64,000 bases of DNA, taken from assembly GCA_013396915.1 (NCBI GenBank), contig VWZL01001361.1, positions 1,386,740-1,450,739 on the forward strand. The letters run 5' to 3'. Both the position numbers and the translations under genes were made by a program. The notes under the pieces are model-generated. The model was not told the origin of the DNA. It searched no databases and worked only from the letters and a program-made list of their open reading frames with translations. This document shows positions 24,639-37,851 of the stretch, one piece after another. Each line of letters opens with the position of its first letter. Position 1 is the stretch's first letter. This DNA is from Stercorarius parasiticus. Its lineage: Eukaryota; Chordata; Aves; Charadriiformes; Stercorariidae.

Positions 24639-27600
24639 GACTCTGTTTTTTTGTCTGTCTGTCATATATGAAGATGTTTGTTAAAACAACTAGGAAACGT
24701 TCTCTCAGTCTCTCTGGGGTTTTTTTTTGTTTTGGTTTCCCTCTAACACTTTAACTGCTGAGTTTTGGTCTTAAAAAATACATCGTTACCAGAATTTTTC
24801 TAGGGAGGCTATATGGAGTTTTTGAGTACTGTAAGGCATGTATGTACTGGGGATGAGCATCCAGAGTAGGCAGCTGCTCGGCAGTTCTGTGCCCTAAGCT
24901 GCTTCCCACCCTGAGACCTCCTGCATTTTCTCACCAAGAGGCCTAAAAGTTAGGTGCCCAAGATGACAGGTTGCCTGAGTGTACTGTTTCCCATATAAAT
25001 GGTAAGCAGATGATTAGCTACTCTGAAAAAGTTCAGGCTGGATGAAAGGGGGTTGATAATGCCAATTTATCGCCAGTGAGTTGTCAGGCTTACTGATGCA
25101 GTGACAGTAAAGAGCTTGGAGAATTTCAGATTAGAGTATGGGTGAAACACAACGTGTTATTATTACTATTTCATGTAAACATTAGCATGTCTTGTCACTA
25201 AAAATATGGCTGTCTGTCAACTCCACTGACACTTAAAGGGGCGATTTTCCCCATAGGTGAGTAGATGATGAGACCAGAAGGAGCTATTGTGCTTTACTTT
25301 TGCCCTCTTATATAATACAGCCCATATATCCAGCTTTTTTAATTAATTCCATTCGCTCTGGACTCTAAAGCGTGTCTTAAAAAACATCTATTCTTGATTA
25401 AGTAATTATCACAAATGGAAAATACCACTGCGTTTGGTATGTTGCTGCAGTGGTTAATTACCCACATGCTGTTACACCTCATTTCAGGCTTACATTTGTC
25501 TAGTTTTGATCTCCGGATGCTGAATCTTGCGTTTAATCTGCTAAACAGAAGAGGCCTTTAGTACTGCATGTCTGTTCCCCACCATTGTAACTGTGGTCTC
25601 CGACAAGGACTGCTACGAGTCTTGTCTTTGGCAAACTAAACAGTCTGAGCTCCTTAAGGCAACCCCTGGTAAGGTGTGTCCCCTGGTAAGGTACGTCCAC
25701 CGATCCCTTGCTCAGTACTGGGTCTCCATGCATTGCATCCCCTTTCCCAGTCTATTAGTGCTTCCTCACCATGTGATAACGGGGCATCTCCATGTACTGT
25801 TACTGGGAATTCGTACAGCCTTGGTCAATGTAAATTCTAAAAAGAAGAAGGAGAAAACCAGTATGAGCCCTAATTTGGTATTGGGAGTTCATATACATGA
25901 ACACACACGCCATCAGGAAGCATAGCTGGTGAGGTTTTTATGATAGGAGTCTTCCCCCAGTACACAAATGTGCTGCTGTCATTACCAGCTAAAGCCTTGG
26001 TTTTGAGTTTCCTATAATACACACTTCAGTTAAAGCTCAATATCTGAAGGCTTCTTGACCCTCTTCATCCCACAGGTGAGATTTAACTGGGCTGGGGGCA
26101 GGGGGAGTGCTCAGCTCGCGCCCTGTAGTAGGCAAAGGGCCATATTGCAACCCTTTGGCCAGCTGGAGCCTGTCCTCTGGCAGGCAGCTTCATTTGAGCC
26201 CTGCTAGAGCTTGTAGGGTCCCCAACCAGTGCCCCAATGGTGGTGTCCCTGCTGTTGCAGGGCCCTTTGCACCAGACCAGTTGGGTGATGGGCTTGTGGG
26301 TCAGTTGGAGTACACAGGCTCCCAGGGAGAGCAGGTAATATAGCCTGCTAATGCGGTAGCGAGGAGATGCGTGGTCTCTTGCATGCCCACACTTAAAGTA
26401 CCTAAACCAAGCAGTGATGGTTTGCAGAACTGTTAAAGGCTGCACTGCTGGCATGGGTGAGCATGGCTCGGAGTGCAGTGGAGTCCCATGGGAGCGCCAG
26501 CATATACTGCTGTTCCTCTGATTTCTATTACTTATCTCACGGCAAAGACTGGTGGATGAACTAGGCTTTGACAGGAGGGAGACCTCTCTCCGATTTCAGA
26601 GGCTGAGCCTATTTCTAGGTGTGACTTGGTTTATTTTGCACCCAGGCGTCCATCCTGCGACTGAGGTGGGCACAAAGAGCATGCAGGTTGCTCCCCCTCT
26701 GAACATCTCAAGCCATCACCCACGAGTCTGACCCGCATTGGATACAGTTAGAGAGGTGCAGGCAAAGCCAGATTTCTTGCTGTTCACCCCACCCTTCTCA
26801 AATGATCCATTTCTAACCAAATAACAATACAGTAATTTTTTCCAAGAGCAAATTTTGCTTGCTTGCTGTGCCAGGGGCATGGACCCTCTTTTGAGATGTC
26901 TTTGTACAGAGTTTGTCACAGGCTGGGCTGGATCTTGACTTGGACCCCGGGAAGCTTCTGTACTAAAATTGCATAATAAAAATTTGGAGGTTATTAAAAT
27001 ACCCCTGTTTTGTTTCTCTTTTTATTTCCAACTTCATCTTTAAATATGGTTGTCTGGGGGCTTTTCCTCCTCTCAGCAGAAGTTGAAGGCACTCTGCATT
27101 TCTTGTTCTCAGGTTCCTTCCAGTTCACACCTCGGAGGACCGAGTGGGCTAGGCTGAAGGTTTGTGCTTTAACGCATCTTCCTGCAAGGCAGCCTTAATT
27201 GGGTAGCAGAGGCATTCAAATAAAGAAAGCTCATGCACTTTTTCTGTGGGCAAGCTGGTTGAAAGTCCTTTTTTTCAGTCTGTGACGAGAGGTGAGAGGA
27301 GGTGGTTCCCTCTCCTGAGGCGATGTTTTCACCCTGTGTTCTGCCATGAGCTCAAAGCCCATTTTTTAATAAAATTCTGGCAAGAGGCAACAAAGCCCTG
27401 TGTTCCTTGGGGCTGTGATTTTTAAACTTGTAGCCAAACTTCCTTGCAACGTGCATCTAAGGGAGCGGTTTTGCAGTGGATGTGAGCTGCTCTGCCTGTC
27501 AGCTGCCCTGGAGAAAGGGGAGCACCTTCCATGTTGCTTTCTCTTTGTGCTCCCTCTTCTTCTTCCTCTATCCCTATGCAGCTGAAGACCGAACTCTGCC

Positions 27601-29123
27601 CCCCAAAAAATCTGGTTCATGGGGAGGAGGGGGAACATAGCTTTTCATTTTTTATCTTTGCAGATAGACAAATAATACAGAAGGCAGATAATACATATAA
27701 GGTTTATGGAGAACAAGGAAGTTTGTCTCTTGAATGGTGATGTGGGTCTGGGCCCAAGTACTTCAAGGTGGATGCTTTGGTAGGACCCTTGGTCCTACAT
27801 CAATACAGGAGATTCCTAAAGGAGAGCTTTGCACCTCGTGACTGCATTTAGGTGATCATTCAGTGCAGTTCGTCCCTGCCCCCAGGAACCAGCTATCTAC
27901 AGCAGCTGAAGAGCATGTGTACAGCTGTCTCTTCTTTCACACCTAGGGCTATTCGTTTAGCCAGCAGGTGTTCACACAATAAATACTAGGAGTCCCAAAT
28001 CTGTTCCTTTCGACCTCTGTCCCATCCAGTAGCATTATGTGTTCCTAAGAGGTTGTTGAAAGCATTAGGATGTCTCGGGGAGGAGTACCTGTATTTGCAT
28101 CATTATTTTTGATAGGATTTAGCTGTTAAAAGCCAGGCACACTGTGTACTGCTGGCTGCTGTCCCAGTGTTAGTATAGTCTGTTCTCTCTGCAGTTGCAT
28201 GGTTTCTGACAGGGAAGGGGGGGGAAATTACAACGTCTTGGCTCAGATGAAGATACGGGTAAGATGAAGAAACACAATGAAGTCCATGCATGAAGCATGC
28301 AGAAGTAAAGCATGTGTCTCATGGATTGTTGCTTAGTGTGTTTGATGTCATGAGAAGGGGAAGAAATCACAATATTTAATGAGACATTGATGTGACTGGA
28401 GGAATAGGGTCCCTATTGGCAGGGCTGTGCTGACATCCTGGTGTTTTGGAGGATGCGAGGCTCACAAGTCAATTGTGTTTTGCTGTAACAAAGGACTTGA
28501 AAGATTAAACTTGGGCAGTGCTTCACGATCATGGACATCTGCTCCAGCCTTTGACTGAAATTGCCATCACGGAGCAGGGATGACGGGACAGGTCACAAAG
28601 CGTGTCCTGAACTGCTTATGGCACAGCATGCATTGACAGCTGAACTCGGGTCAGCTTTGCTATGGTGGATGAAGCAGTAAGCTGCAACATGTCAGGAACT
28701 GCTTCACGACAAGTTTTGGTACCTTTGCTGTAGAGCAAGCATTCATTCCTAGAGGGCAGAAGCAGGCAGCCACAAGCAGCGTCCCTTGCAGATACTTGAT
28801 TTTCATCTGCACCCTGGACCCTGATGTTGCTGACTGCAACATTAAAGGCTTCTTGTGTAAATGATCACTGCTGGGACTAGGCTGTGTTTATATACAGATT
28901 TCACAGTGTCAAGGGTACCAAGCACTAGAGCAAGTAATATTTGCATGGGTAAGGGTTTTGTGGTTCATACAGTAAGTGACAATTGGTGTCAAGTCCCTGT
29001 GAGTGAAAAGCTCTTACAGATCAGCACAAATCTGGTAGACGCTCATGTTCACTGGAACATACTTAGTCTTTCTTTGGTCAGGGCTGTTTTCTTCTGAGTT
29101 TGCACGCTGAAACGATTCGGGTC

Positions 29124-29147
29124 TTGTAAGTGCTAGAGCACTTACAA
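29124..29147. repeat. Short hairpin-forming inverted repeat
   Basis: TTGTAAGTGCT and AGCACTTACAA are exact reverse complements separated by AG. No run of Ts or other feature gives it a function. Confidence 0.85.
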
Positions 29148-32100
29148 CGCAAGGAGGGGCATACAGCCAGCAGTTGGATTTGCATAGACTGTGATAAAGA
29201 TGTTACATGCTGTGATTCCAGTAAATCTTTCATTGCAGGCTAAGATTATTTACCTTATCTTGCTTTTGCCATAGGCTAAAGGAGCACTTGCATACCATTC
29301 CTTCAGCATGGTGAGATAACTTTCTAGAGCAGGTATCTTACGCGTGTGTTCCTGACCTGAAATTTCTACACCCTCACAGGGTCTGGGCATTTGTGAGGGA
29401 AAGACCGGGGCGAGCTTTGCAAGTTTTGTCCTAGGAGGGCTGTTAGACCTGCAACAAGGAGCTTTTGGGGCTTCTTTGGGTAGTGGGGGTTTTGGGGTTT
29501 TTTGATTGTTTTTAAGTTATTTCAAACTGAGCTAACCCAAATTATTGGGGAGCTGAAAAGTAAGGTTTGTTTTCCTTGAAAAACAAACCAAGAGATTTTA
29601 CTCAAAAACTGAAGTGCGGTGTTGTGTCACCGAACCTGTCCTTGCATGATACTAGATTTTCAATAAATGCAAAACCTCAAGGTGGCCTGCAGCACTCTGT
29701 TTATTGTAGCTCAGTACCTTGCTATAATATCACATGCTATTTCTAAAATCACATGGGGTGAAACAGATCGTGTTATGTGTATTTCCTACTGCCTTTGTAC
29801 AGGTAGCTTGTAGTATAGCTTTGTTCATCAAGGCAAGTGTGACATCCAGCACATGAGAATAATGTCTACATATACACAACAATATGTACTTAAGCAATTT
29901 GTTCTCAGTATTCAAAAGGCTACCACTGATTTCTTGGTGTGCTTGACTCAAAGCCAGCTATAGGAACACATTTTAGTAAATGCTTTGGGTGTGTGAATTT
30001 CCTGGCTTTTCTTACATCTTTGTTGAAAAATAAAACTTATTGTCCCTTCTGAGTTTCCTTTCTTAATTTCTTTCAACACACACCATTTTGCCACTGAAAT
30101 CTCTCCTCTGCATGGGAGAAGAAGGTCTGTTTACGCTAGGAATTGTAAAAAATAGACTGCTTATACATTCAGGTGATGTCATTTCTGGAGCTGAGCCCTG
30201 GAGAGGGGAGGGCAGTGTTAGAAGTGCAGGCCTTAGAGTCAGGAGAGCTCTTGGCTTCGTTATGCTGGGTTCTAGCTGGAGGCAATGGACGACGCTCCTG
30301 CTCTTACAGGGGGCTCTGGGCTAGTTGGGGCATGAGCAGTGGTGATAACTCCTGCAGACCTTTATCTTCTGCACTTAGAGGTCCCTTCTCCCTGGAGTGA
30401 GCAGTAGATAGCCACACCAGTCTTGCCAACAGCAAAGGATGCAGGAGAGAGAGGCTGCAGCAATTTATGTAGAGTAAACATCTTTCATAAGTTGTTTACC
30501 CCGTTTATTTGCCCATTTTCTTTCAAGTCTCTTCTAAGCTGTTCACAGCTAGGGAGACATTTTGTTCTGTTCTTGTCTGCTCTGTCTGTATATCCCTCCT
30601 TGGATATACAGCTGTGAGTCTGCGATGTTACTGAAAACCAGTGATCGTCAGCAGTTCAGTATGACACACTGGGCTGCGAACTGTAGTGGCTGAGGCACAA
30701 GCATGTATTTCTTTCTGCTGACTTTATTAGAGGAGCAGTAAATTCTGGCTGGCCGACAAAGTGGACAGCCAAGGCTGGCAGACAGCTGTGCAAGCTAATG
30801 TCTTAAACTGCTGTGGCTGGATTTGCCAGAGGCTGCCTTCTAAAATCCTTAGTCTGCTTCAGTTTTATGTCTATCAGAGTTGATTTTTTTTTCACCTCTG
30901 AAAGTAATTGCAAAAATCCGCTTGTCTTCACTGGGTGCTACAGGAGAACCTACTGTCCCACGGGAGTATCTCCTCTCACCTCCCCAGCACAGTCTCAACC
31001 GCAAAAGAGCTGCTTAACCTTGCACATGGACTTTGCTAATGGTGCAGCAGAACCTGGGGCTGTCCTGTGCTTAATTGAAACTGCAAAAATAGTGTGACCT
31101 TCTTTCCACATTCATTAAACGGGAAATTTTCGCTGGCAAATACCAAAATTGTTTATACTGCATTAAGCGATGGAAACATGCCAAATATTTTATGCTTGTT
31201 TAACTTAAAATAGGTCCAAATTCAGTGTGCTCTCCCGTCTTTGATTTGATTTTGACATAAAGCATGTAATCCACCAAGTTTCAGCCTGCCACAGATGTCT
31301 CTGTGGCGTCTATACAGTTCCACAAACAAGGGCATTTGTAGAGAAACATTAACGCAGCCATTTCTATGTCGTTGCTAGCAAATGGAGAGCATGGCCGCAG
31401 CCCTCTCTTTGCAGAGCTGAGCGCCACAGATCAGAGAAGAGATTTTCAGGCAAGTGTTAGGCTGATGCCGTGGGCTGGGTTTCCAGCGAGGCTGAAGGCT
31501 TTTGTTTCCCTTCCGTGTCACTAAGTGTTTCCAGCATCTGTGAACATCAGGCTGTTTGGGGGAAAACTCTGCCCTGGGAGAAGAACTAAAGTAGTTCTGA
31601 TAAATTTATTTTTTTTTTTCTTTTCAAGGAAGGAGGCTAGAGAGAGGCATGCATGGGTGGATACAAAAGCTAAATAGGAGAACACCCATCTGTAGCTACT
31701 GGGAGGCTGGGAAGCCAACCTCAGATTATCAGTGGGGTAACCTCCGATTTAAGGAGGAGTGGTACATGGGAACCCCAGTGGTTGAAAGCATTGGTAGAGT
31801 TGTGTTTGCAAGTTGCATCACAGGTACCCCCTCTGGTTAGGGAGGCCTAGCAAAAATTCCTGGTGTCTGGCTTCCTGCTGTTATATGGGAAAACAGATAC
31901 ACACAGAAAGTGTAATCATTAAATGAGCAAGCAAAAAAACCCCATGGAAATAACCTATCCTCAAGCCAACCGAGCTGGCTTTGGTAACTGGAGATTGTTG
32001 TCTGTGCAGAGATCTTGGCTTCTGCTGCTGCTATAAACTTTCAGGTTTCTGGGACGTTTCCCAAGGTCTGGCACAATCACCTTCGCTGCTCAGGGAGGAA

Positions 32101-35100
32101 TGGCTGCTGTGCAGGTACCGTTCACTTCCGTGTGATCCACTGCCTTGTCATTTATCTTGCTCCACCACCTTTTTTTTTATTTTTTTTGCCTAGGGTGCCC
32201 CCCCATCCCACGTTCCCGAGCTCCAGAGTGTAAATCCGTTGAGCTGTGGCTCCAGCTGCCATGTAAAATTAATCTCTGTTGAGACATACGTGCTGCTTGG
32301 GTGGCTGCTGCTTGTGTGATCAGGCAAATGGCACTTGGAGGCAGTGCCTTGCACTGGCAAAAGCCGTCTGCCCAGAAGGACCCTGGCCCCTCTAGGAGTG
32401 AGTACTGTAGGGGGACGCTATTCTGCTGTTGGGAAAGAAGAGACCTGGGACTGGCGGTGCTGAGCTCTAGCTGCACTTGGTTTGGCATTTCTCAGTGTTG
32501 TTTGCCTCTGTGGCACAGAGCATTTGTAATTATATTTTGCTGTCTACTGCATCATCTATCAGCCCATTAGAGCATTTGCTGGTCAATTATTTAAGCTGCC
32601 ATCAAACCACTGTAAGGTTGGCTATTGCTACATCTCTCTTACTGCAGACAAAAGCAAATGAAGCCATCACCTCAGGTGGTCTTCATGCTCTTTCTAGAGA
32701 TATGGCAGCAACCATTGAGTCTATACCGCTAAGCTTCTCTTTCAAGACAAAATAAAGAAAAAACCAAACAAACAAAAAACACAAAACAGTGGAAGGCCAC
32801 CCATGTGCTTGGCTCCTGGAGGCACAGTGCTTGCTTACTTAGTGACTGAGAGGGATCACAGTTTCATCAGTGGAGCAGCAGTAGCTCAACCACCTTCACA
32901 GAGAAAGGGTTTATAGTACCTGCACATTCAGACTGATGCTGGTGCTCATTCAGGCTCTGAGCTCTGGATCCCACCATGTGGCTGGCTTGATGAGGGAATG
33001 TAAAACACACACTGGGACCTGCTGTCACAGGATCCACGTGCCACATGGTGCTCTAGCTCCAGAGGATGGTCATGTCCTACCTAGCCTGCCCTCTTTTCTC
33101 TAGTCTCAGTCATGTCCTGAGGTTGCTTCTTCTATGCAAAACATCTGCTGATTCAGTTCTCCACCCTTGTACTATTTGTCCTAAATTACTGTTTTCTTCT
33201 GGCATCAGCCCTGCTGGCTGTTTAGAGCGTTTAGAAGGAGATGTAGTTCCTCTGCTTTGCATTTCGTTGCTCCGTGCTGTACCCCAAGCAGCAGCTGCCA
33301 GTGAAATCCTGCAGTCCCAGAAGAGAGCTTGTTAGGTCATTGTGTTCAGCTGATGTTTGGGCAACGTGATTGTGATCTGTAAGGGGAAGGATTGTTCTTA
33401 GCAGTGACTGAAGTTTCAGAAGTAGGGTCATCAGATGCTAGAAAGGTCACTGGCTGCGTTCAAACTGGTGATTTCCACAAACGCACACTCACATGCACTT
33501 GCTACAGACTTTGAGAGATGTGTATAGCTCCCTACAAGCAAGAGGCACCAGGGTGACTTTCCCACCAAACTCAGTCTCTTGCAGAGACACTGAGGACTGT
33601 TGCGTTCTGAGCAAAACAACTCTAACAATTCCTTGAACGTGGACAAAACAACTTAATCTTGTTCTCAGAAACCGCTGACCTTTTTCTGTTGACACTTTAA
33701 AAAGGAAAAGTCAGCCTGAGGCAAACACCTGGTGTGGAAAATGTCAACCTGAGCAGTTCAATGCTGGCAAAGACCTCAGCAACAGAAAAGATGGTTTTGT
33801 AAGGGGAAGTGTCAGGCTGCTTTTAAACATTGGGTTGTTACCCGTTCCACTCGTAACGTGGAGTGACGCTTTGACTTCTGTGAGTCAGCCAGTTCAACTG
33901 TTCTCCGTTCCTCTGGGGACTTTCAGAGGAGGTCAGACCATGGAATATAAACCCAAGCAAAGTTGAAGGTGGATTGATGCTGTTTCAAATACACAGCTCA
34001 GCGTGTCTTGGTCTTTTCCAGCTACAAGGATGTCTTGTAAGTACCAGATGCATAGAAAGTGATGCCTTTGTCTTGGTCGTTACTAGATTGCCAGTCATGG
34101 CGCTTGACTCCATGCAGGTTCTCGCTGAGATTCTGCCATGGCTTTGGCAATGTCTGCATTAATAAATTAAGCACTCATAGGGCTGTCTGCTGACTGTGAG
34201 GCCAAGTGGGACAGAATGGCCCACATCTATGCTGTTAAATTGTCTTATTTCCTGATTAGGGTGGCTGCGTGTGAATTACCTCTTGGTGTGTGTAACCGCT
34301 AAACCATGTCAGACAATTTGGAGACTGCAGCGTGGGCCATGCTCCTGCTTTGACAGTGCTGGCATTTGAGCTGAGGTGTCTGGGACTTTTCTGCTAGTGG
34401 CTGGCCCCATTTAATTTCCCAGGGTAAGGGCAGGCTCTGAGCCTCGGCACTCTGTGCCCATCCCAGAACCGCCCAGTTCCCTCAATTCTTTTTTTTTTCC
34501 CTTTCTGCATGGTGTTCAGGAGAGGGTTTCTCTTAGTCAGGCGTTCGTGGCTTCTCCCATTGCCTGTGGGTATTCCTGTCACCAGCTGAACTTCAAGGAG
34601 CTTTGCTGGGATTAGCCAAGATGTGGAGGATTACTGAAATACCTGTGATATCTGTTATGAATTCACTCCATTTAGTACTCTAAACTCTCTCTCCATAGTC
34701 CTAGATTAGTATTCTTAGTTACTGCTAATGAGTTTGTTAGAAACACCAGTATGGAGATGAACTGATGCTGATAAATTGGCGTAGTTTGATGCATGCCGTA
34801 GAGGAGTCTTCAGATGGTTATGATTTCTAGTTATGGGTAACACAACTGCAAATAGAGTAAAGGCAAAAGCTTGTGTAACTCAGTTATCCAGCATATGGGT
34901 TGTGTCCCTGCTAAAAAAAGAAAAATATCTTCTGTATTTCTGAGCAGTGGAAATCTATGCAGTAAAATACCTCTTCCGTGAAAGCTCTTCTTGTCCTCTT
35001 ATCTCTTCGTGTAAAATTCCTTCACCAACAGCTTCGAGGACAATGCTGCATTGCTCAGATGTTTTAATACCATAGAATTTGTCTTGGGAAAGAATATAAT

Positions 35101-36394
35101 TGTATTTTTTTCATAACAAAGCCATTATACTGTCAAAAGCTTAACTTTCTGTTGCATTAGCTGACAGCCCGCAGAGATTGCTGGGAAAAGAAAGTGCTTA
35201 GCATAACCTACATTTTTTACTAGCAAGAAAAATGGAATGAAAACAAAATGAATTTATAATGAAATGGATTTATTTCTGGGCTTTCCTATTGTGCTGTTGT
35301 TTGGTTTCTTTGAGGGCATTTAAAGCTGATTAGCAGCCCTGGAGACAGAAGTCCATTATTTACCCAAAGAGGAGCCAAGAGTGGAGAGAAAACAATGTAG
35401 CCTCCCTCCCTCCCTTTCTGCTCCATCCTCTGCATCCGTCCTGCATTCCCAAAGCGAGCCTCAAGTTTGTCTTGAAGGTATCATTATTCACTGGGGAGAG
35501 GACAAGTAAGTCTGTGTGGTCTGCTGCCTTCTGTTGGAGATGCCAGCAGAGATTTGCTGGAAGCCTCAGTCTTCTCTGTGTCAGGTCCCTGTGCTGGAGA
35601 GGAGTGTGGGACGCCTTCCCAGGCTGCAGGAGGCAAAGGGCTGGCGTGGGTGTCTGAACCCATCTGCACTTAACTGGCCTTCTTGGAAGCTGGGTCACAA
35701 AGGCTGTTCAAGGAACAAGGAGGAGGATGAGCGTGTGGTCCCGCTGAAGAGATTTTGTGAAAGGCTGCACAAAAAGAACTGTTTCTTCCTGTGGGAGTTA
35801 AAGCTAGGGGAACAAAGTGGGAGAGTCAGATATGAACCAGTGGGAGCCTCCCTGCCCTGTTCCTCCTCCCTCTCTCCAAGGAATTGTTCCATAGCCCTCC
35901 AAATGCTCCATCTGTGGGGACACGGGCACTTAGATACATGAAGAGATCCCAGGCCTCTGTGGGAATTGTTGCCTGGAGTATGGTGGTTTTAATTGCAGAA
36001 TACACAGTCATGGTTTATTAGAGAGGGTTTTCAATGTGAGGAAAATGCTGCCTTTTTTTCTTTCAGGTGCTCATTGAGATAACAGCATGGCTAATAATGG
36101 CTATCAGCTCCAAAACAGTGGGGAACTTGGTCTGAGGGGGCTGCTCCCTCTCTGAAACACAACTAAAGCTGCCTCACGTTAGGACCTGTCATTCTGTTCT
36201 TTTCTAGGCTAATGCGATCAAGAGCAAATCCTTTCTACTTTCTTTCTCTGTCCCTAATCTTGCATGTCATGTCTTGTTGTACGGAGGATTTTTTCTCCCT
36301 GGAAGGAACAGGAATTTGGCGGTCATGACTTACTATCCTGATTATAATCTTGACTAAGCTTGCACTGTAGCAAAAAATACTAAAATCAGTTTTG

Positions 36395-37851
36395 AATCAT
36401 AGAAAGGTTTGGGTTGGAAGGGACCTTAAAGATCATCTAGTTGTAACTCCCCTGCCATGGGCAGAGATATCTCCCACTAGACCAGGTTGCTCAAAGCCCC
36501 ATCCAGCCTGGCCTTGAACACTTCCAGGGATGGGGCATCCACAATTTCCCTGGGCAACCCATTCCAATGCGTCACCACCCTCATAGTGAAGAATTTCTTC
36601 CTAATGTCTAATCTAAATCTACCCTCTTTCAGTTTAAAGCCATTACCCCTTGTCCTATCACGACATACCCTTGTAAAAAGTCCCTCTACAGCTTTCTTAT
36701 AGGCCCCCTTCAGGTACTGGAAGGCTGCTACAAGGTCTCCCTGGAGCCTTCTCTTCTCCAGGCTGAACCAGCCCAACTCTGTCAGCCTTTCTTCATAGGA
36801 GAGATGCTCCAGCCCTCTGATCATCTTTGTGGTCCTCCTCTGGACTCGCTCCAACAGGTTCATGTCGTTCTTATGTTGGGGTCTTCAGAGCTGGATGCAG
36901 TACTCCAGGTGGGATCTCACCAGAGCAGAGTAGAGGGGCAGAATCACCTCCCTCGACCTGCTGGCCACGCTTCTTTTGATGCAGCCCAGGATGCAGTTGG
37001 CTTTCTGAGGCTCATCAACCAATACTCTCAAGTCCTTCTCCTCGGGGATGCTCTCAATCCATTCTCAGCCCAGTCTGTGTTTAGGATTGCCACGACCCCA
37101 TGTGCAGGACCTTGCACTTGATCTTGTTGAACTTCACGAGGTTCGCACAGGCCCATCTCTCAAGCCTGTCCAGGTCCCTCTGGATGGCATCCCTTCCCTC
37201 CAGCATGTTGACCGCACCACACAGCTTGGTGTTGTCAGCAAACTCTCAGCGAGTGCATTCAGTCCCACTGTCCATGTCATCGACAAAGATGTTAAAGAGC
37301 ACTGGTCCCAATACGGACCCCTGCGGAACGCCATTCGTCACTGGTCTCCACTTGGACATCAAGCCATTGGCCACAAGTGTTTGAGTGCAACCATCTGGAC
37401 AGCTCCTTATCCACCAAGTAGTCCATCCATCAAATCCATGTCTCTTCAGTTTAGAGACAATGATGTTGTGTGGCACAAGTCCAGGTAAATAACATCTGTT
37501 GCTCTCCCCTTATCCACTAATGCTGTAACACCGTCGCAGAAGGCCACCAAATTTGGCAGGCACAAGTTGCCCTTAGTGAAGCCATGTTGGCTGTCACCGA
37601 TCACCTCCTTATTTTCCATGTGCAGAGTTTACAGGAGGATCTGCTCCATGATCTTACTGGGCACAGAGGTGAGACTCACCAGCTTGTAGTTCTCCAGGTC
37701 TTCCTGTTTTCTCTATTTAAAAATGGGGGTTATGTTTCCCCTTTTCCCATCAGTGGGATTTTTACCAGACTGCCATGACTTCTCAAATATGACGGTTAGT
37801 GGCTTAGGAACTTCATCTGCTAGTTCCCTCGGACCCACAGATGCATCTCAT
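36395..37851 (-). mobile_element. CR1 LINE, 5'-truncated, reverse transcriptase degraded
   Basis: This is the largest repeat in the window. AATCATAGAAAGGTTTGGG at the left is the reverse complement of the CR1 3' end, so the element runs right to left. Translated on the minus strand it gives, in order, motif A remnants (DVIYLDL), the motif B block [21 protein letters not shown], then an in-frame stop and FADN where active CR1 copies have the catalytic FADD, and finally the C-terminal segment [20 protein letters not shown] (36477-36863). Frameshifts separate these blocks. The copy is 5'-truncated with no endonuclease domain, which is typical of CR1, and it cannot move. It lies antisense within the presumed FSTL1 intron 1. 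Confidence 0.95.

Larger units (their letters stand above)
19678..36394 (+). other. FSTL1: Presumed FSTL1 intron 1, middle part
   Basis: No exon or RNA gene was recognised in about 16.7 kb. It contains a possible minus-strand MIR relic near 20700-20765, a perfect 24-bp palindrome (22007-22030), a MIR relic (23930-24060), a long inverted repeat (24605-24638) and a second hairpin (29124-29147). Several AT-rich blocks rich in homeodomain-type TAAT cores, for example 25335-25480, could be conserved non-coding elements, but conservation cannot be judged here. Confidence 0.5.

Noticed and set aside
36477..37476. Reverse-transcriptase-like open frames as possible host genes
   Set aside because: They are pieces of one degraded CR1 LINE with frameshifts, a stop and a damaged catalytic motif.
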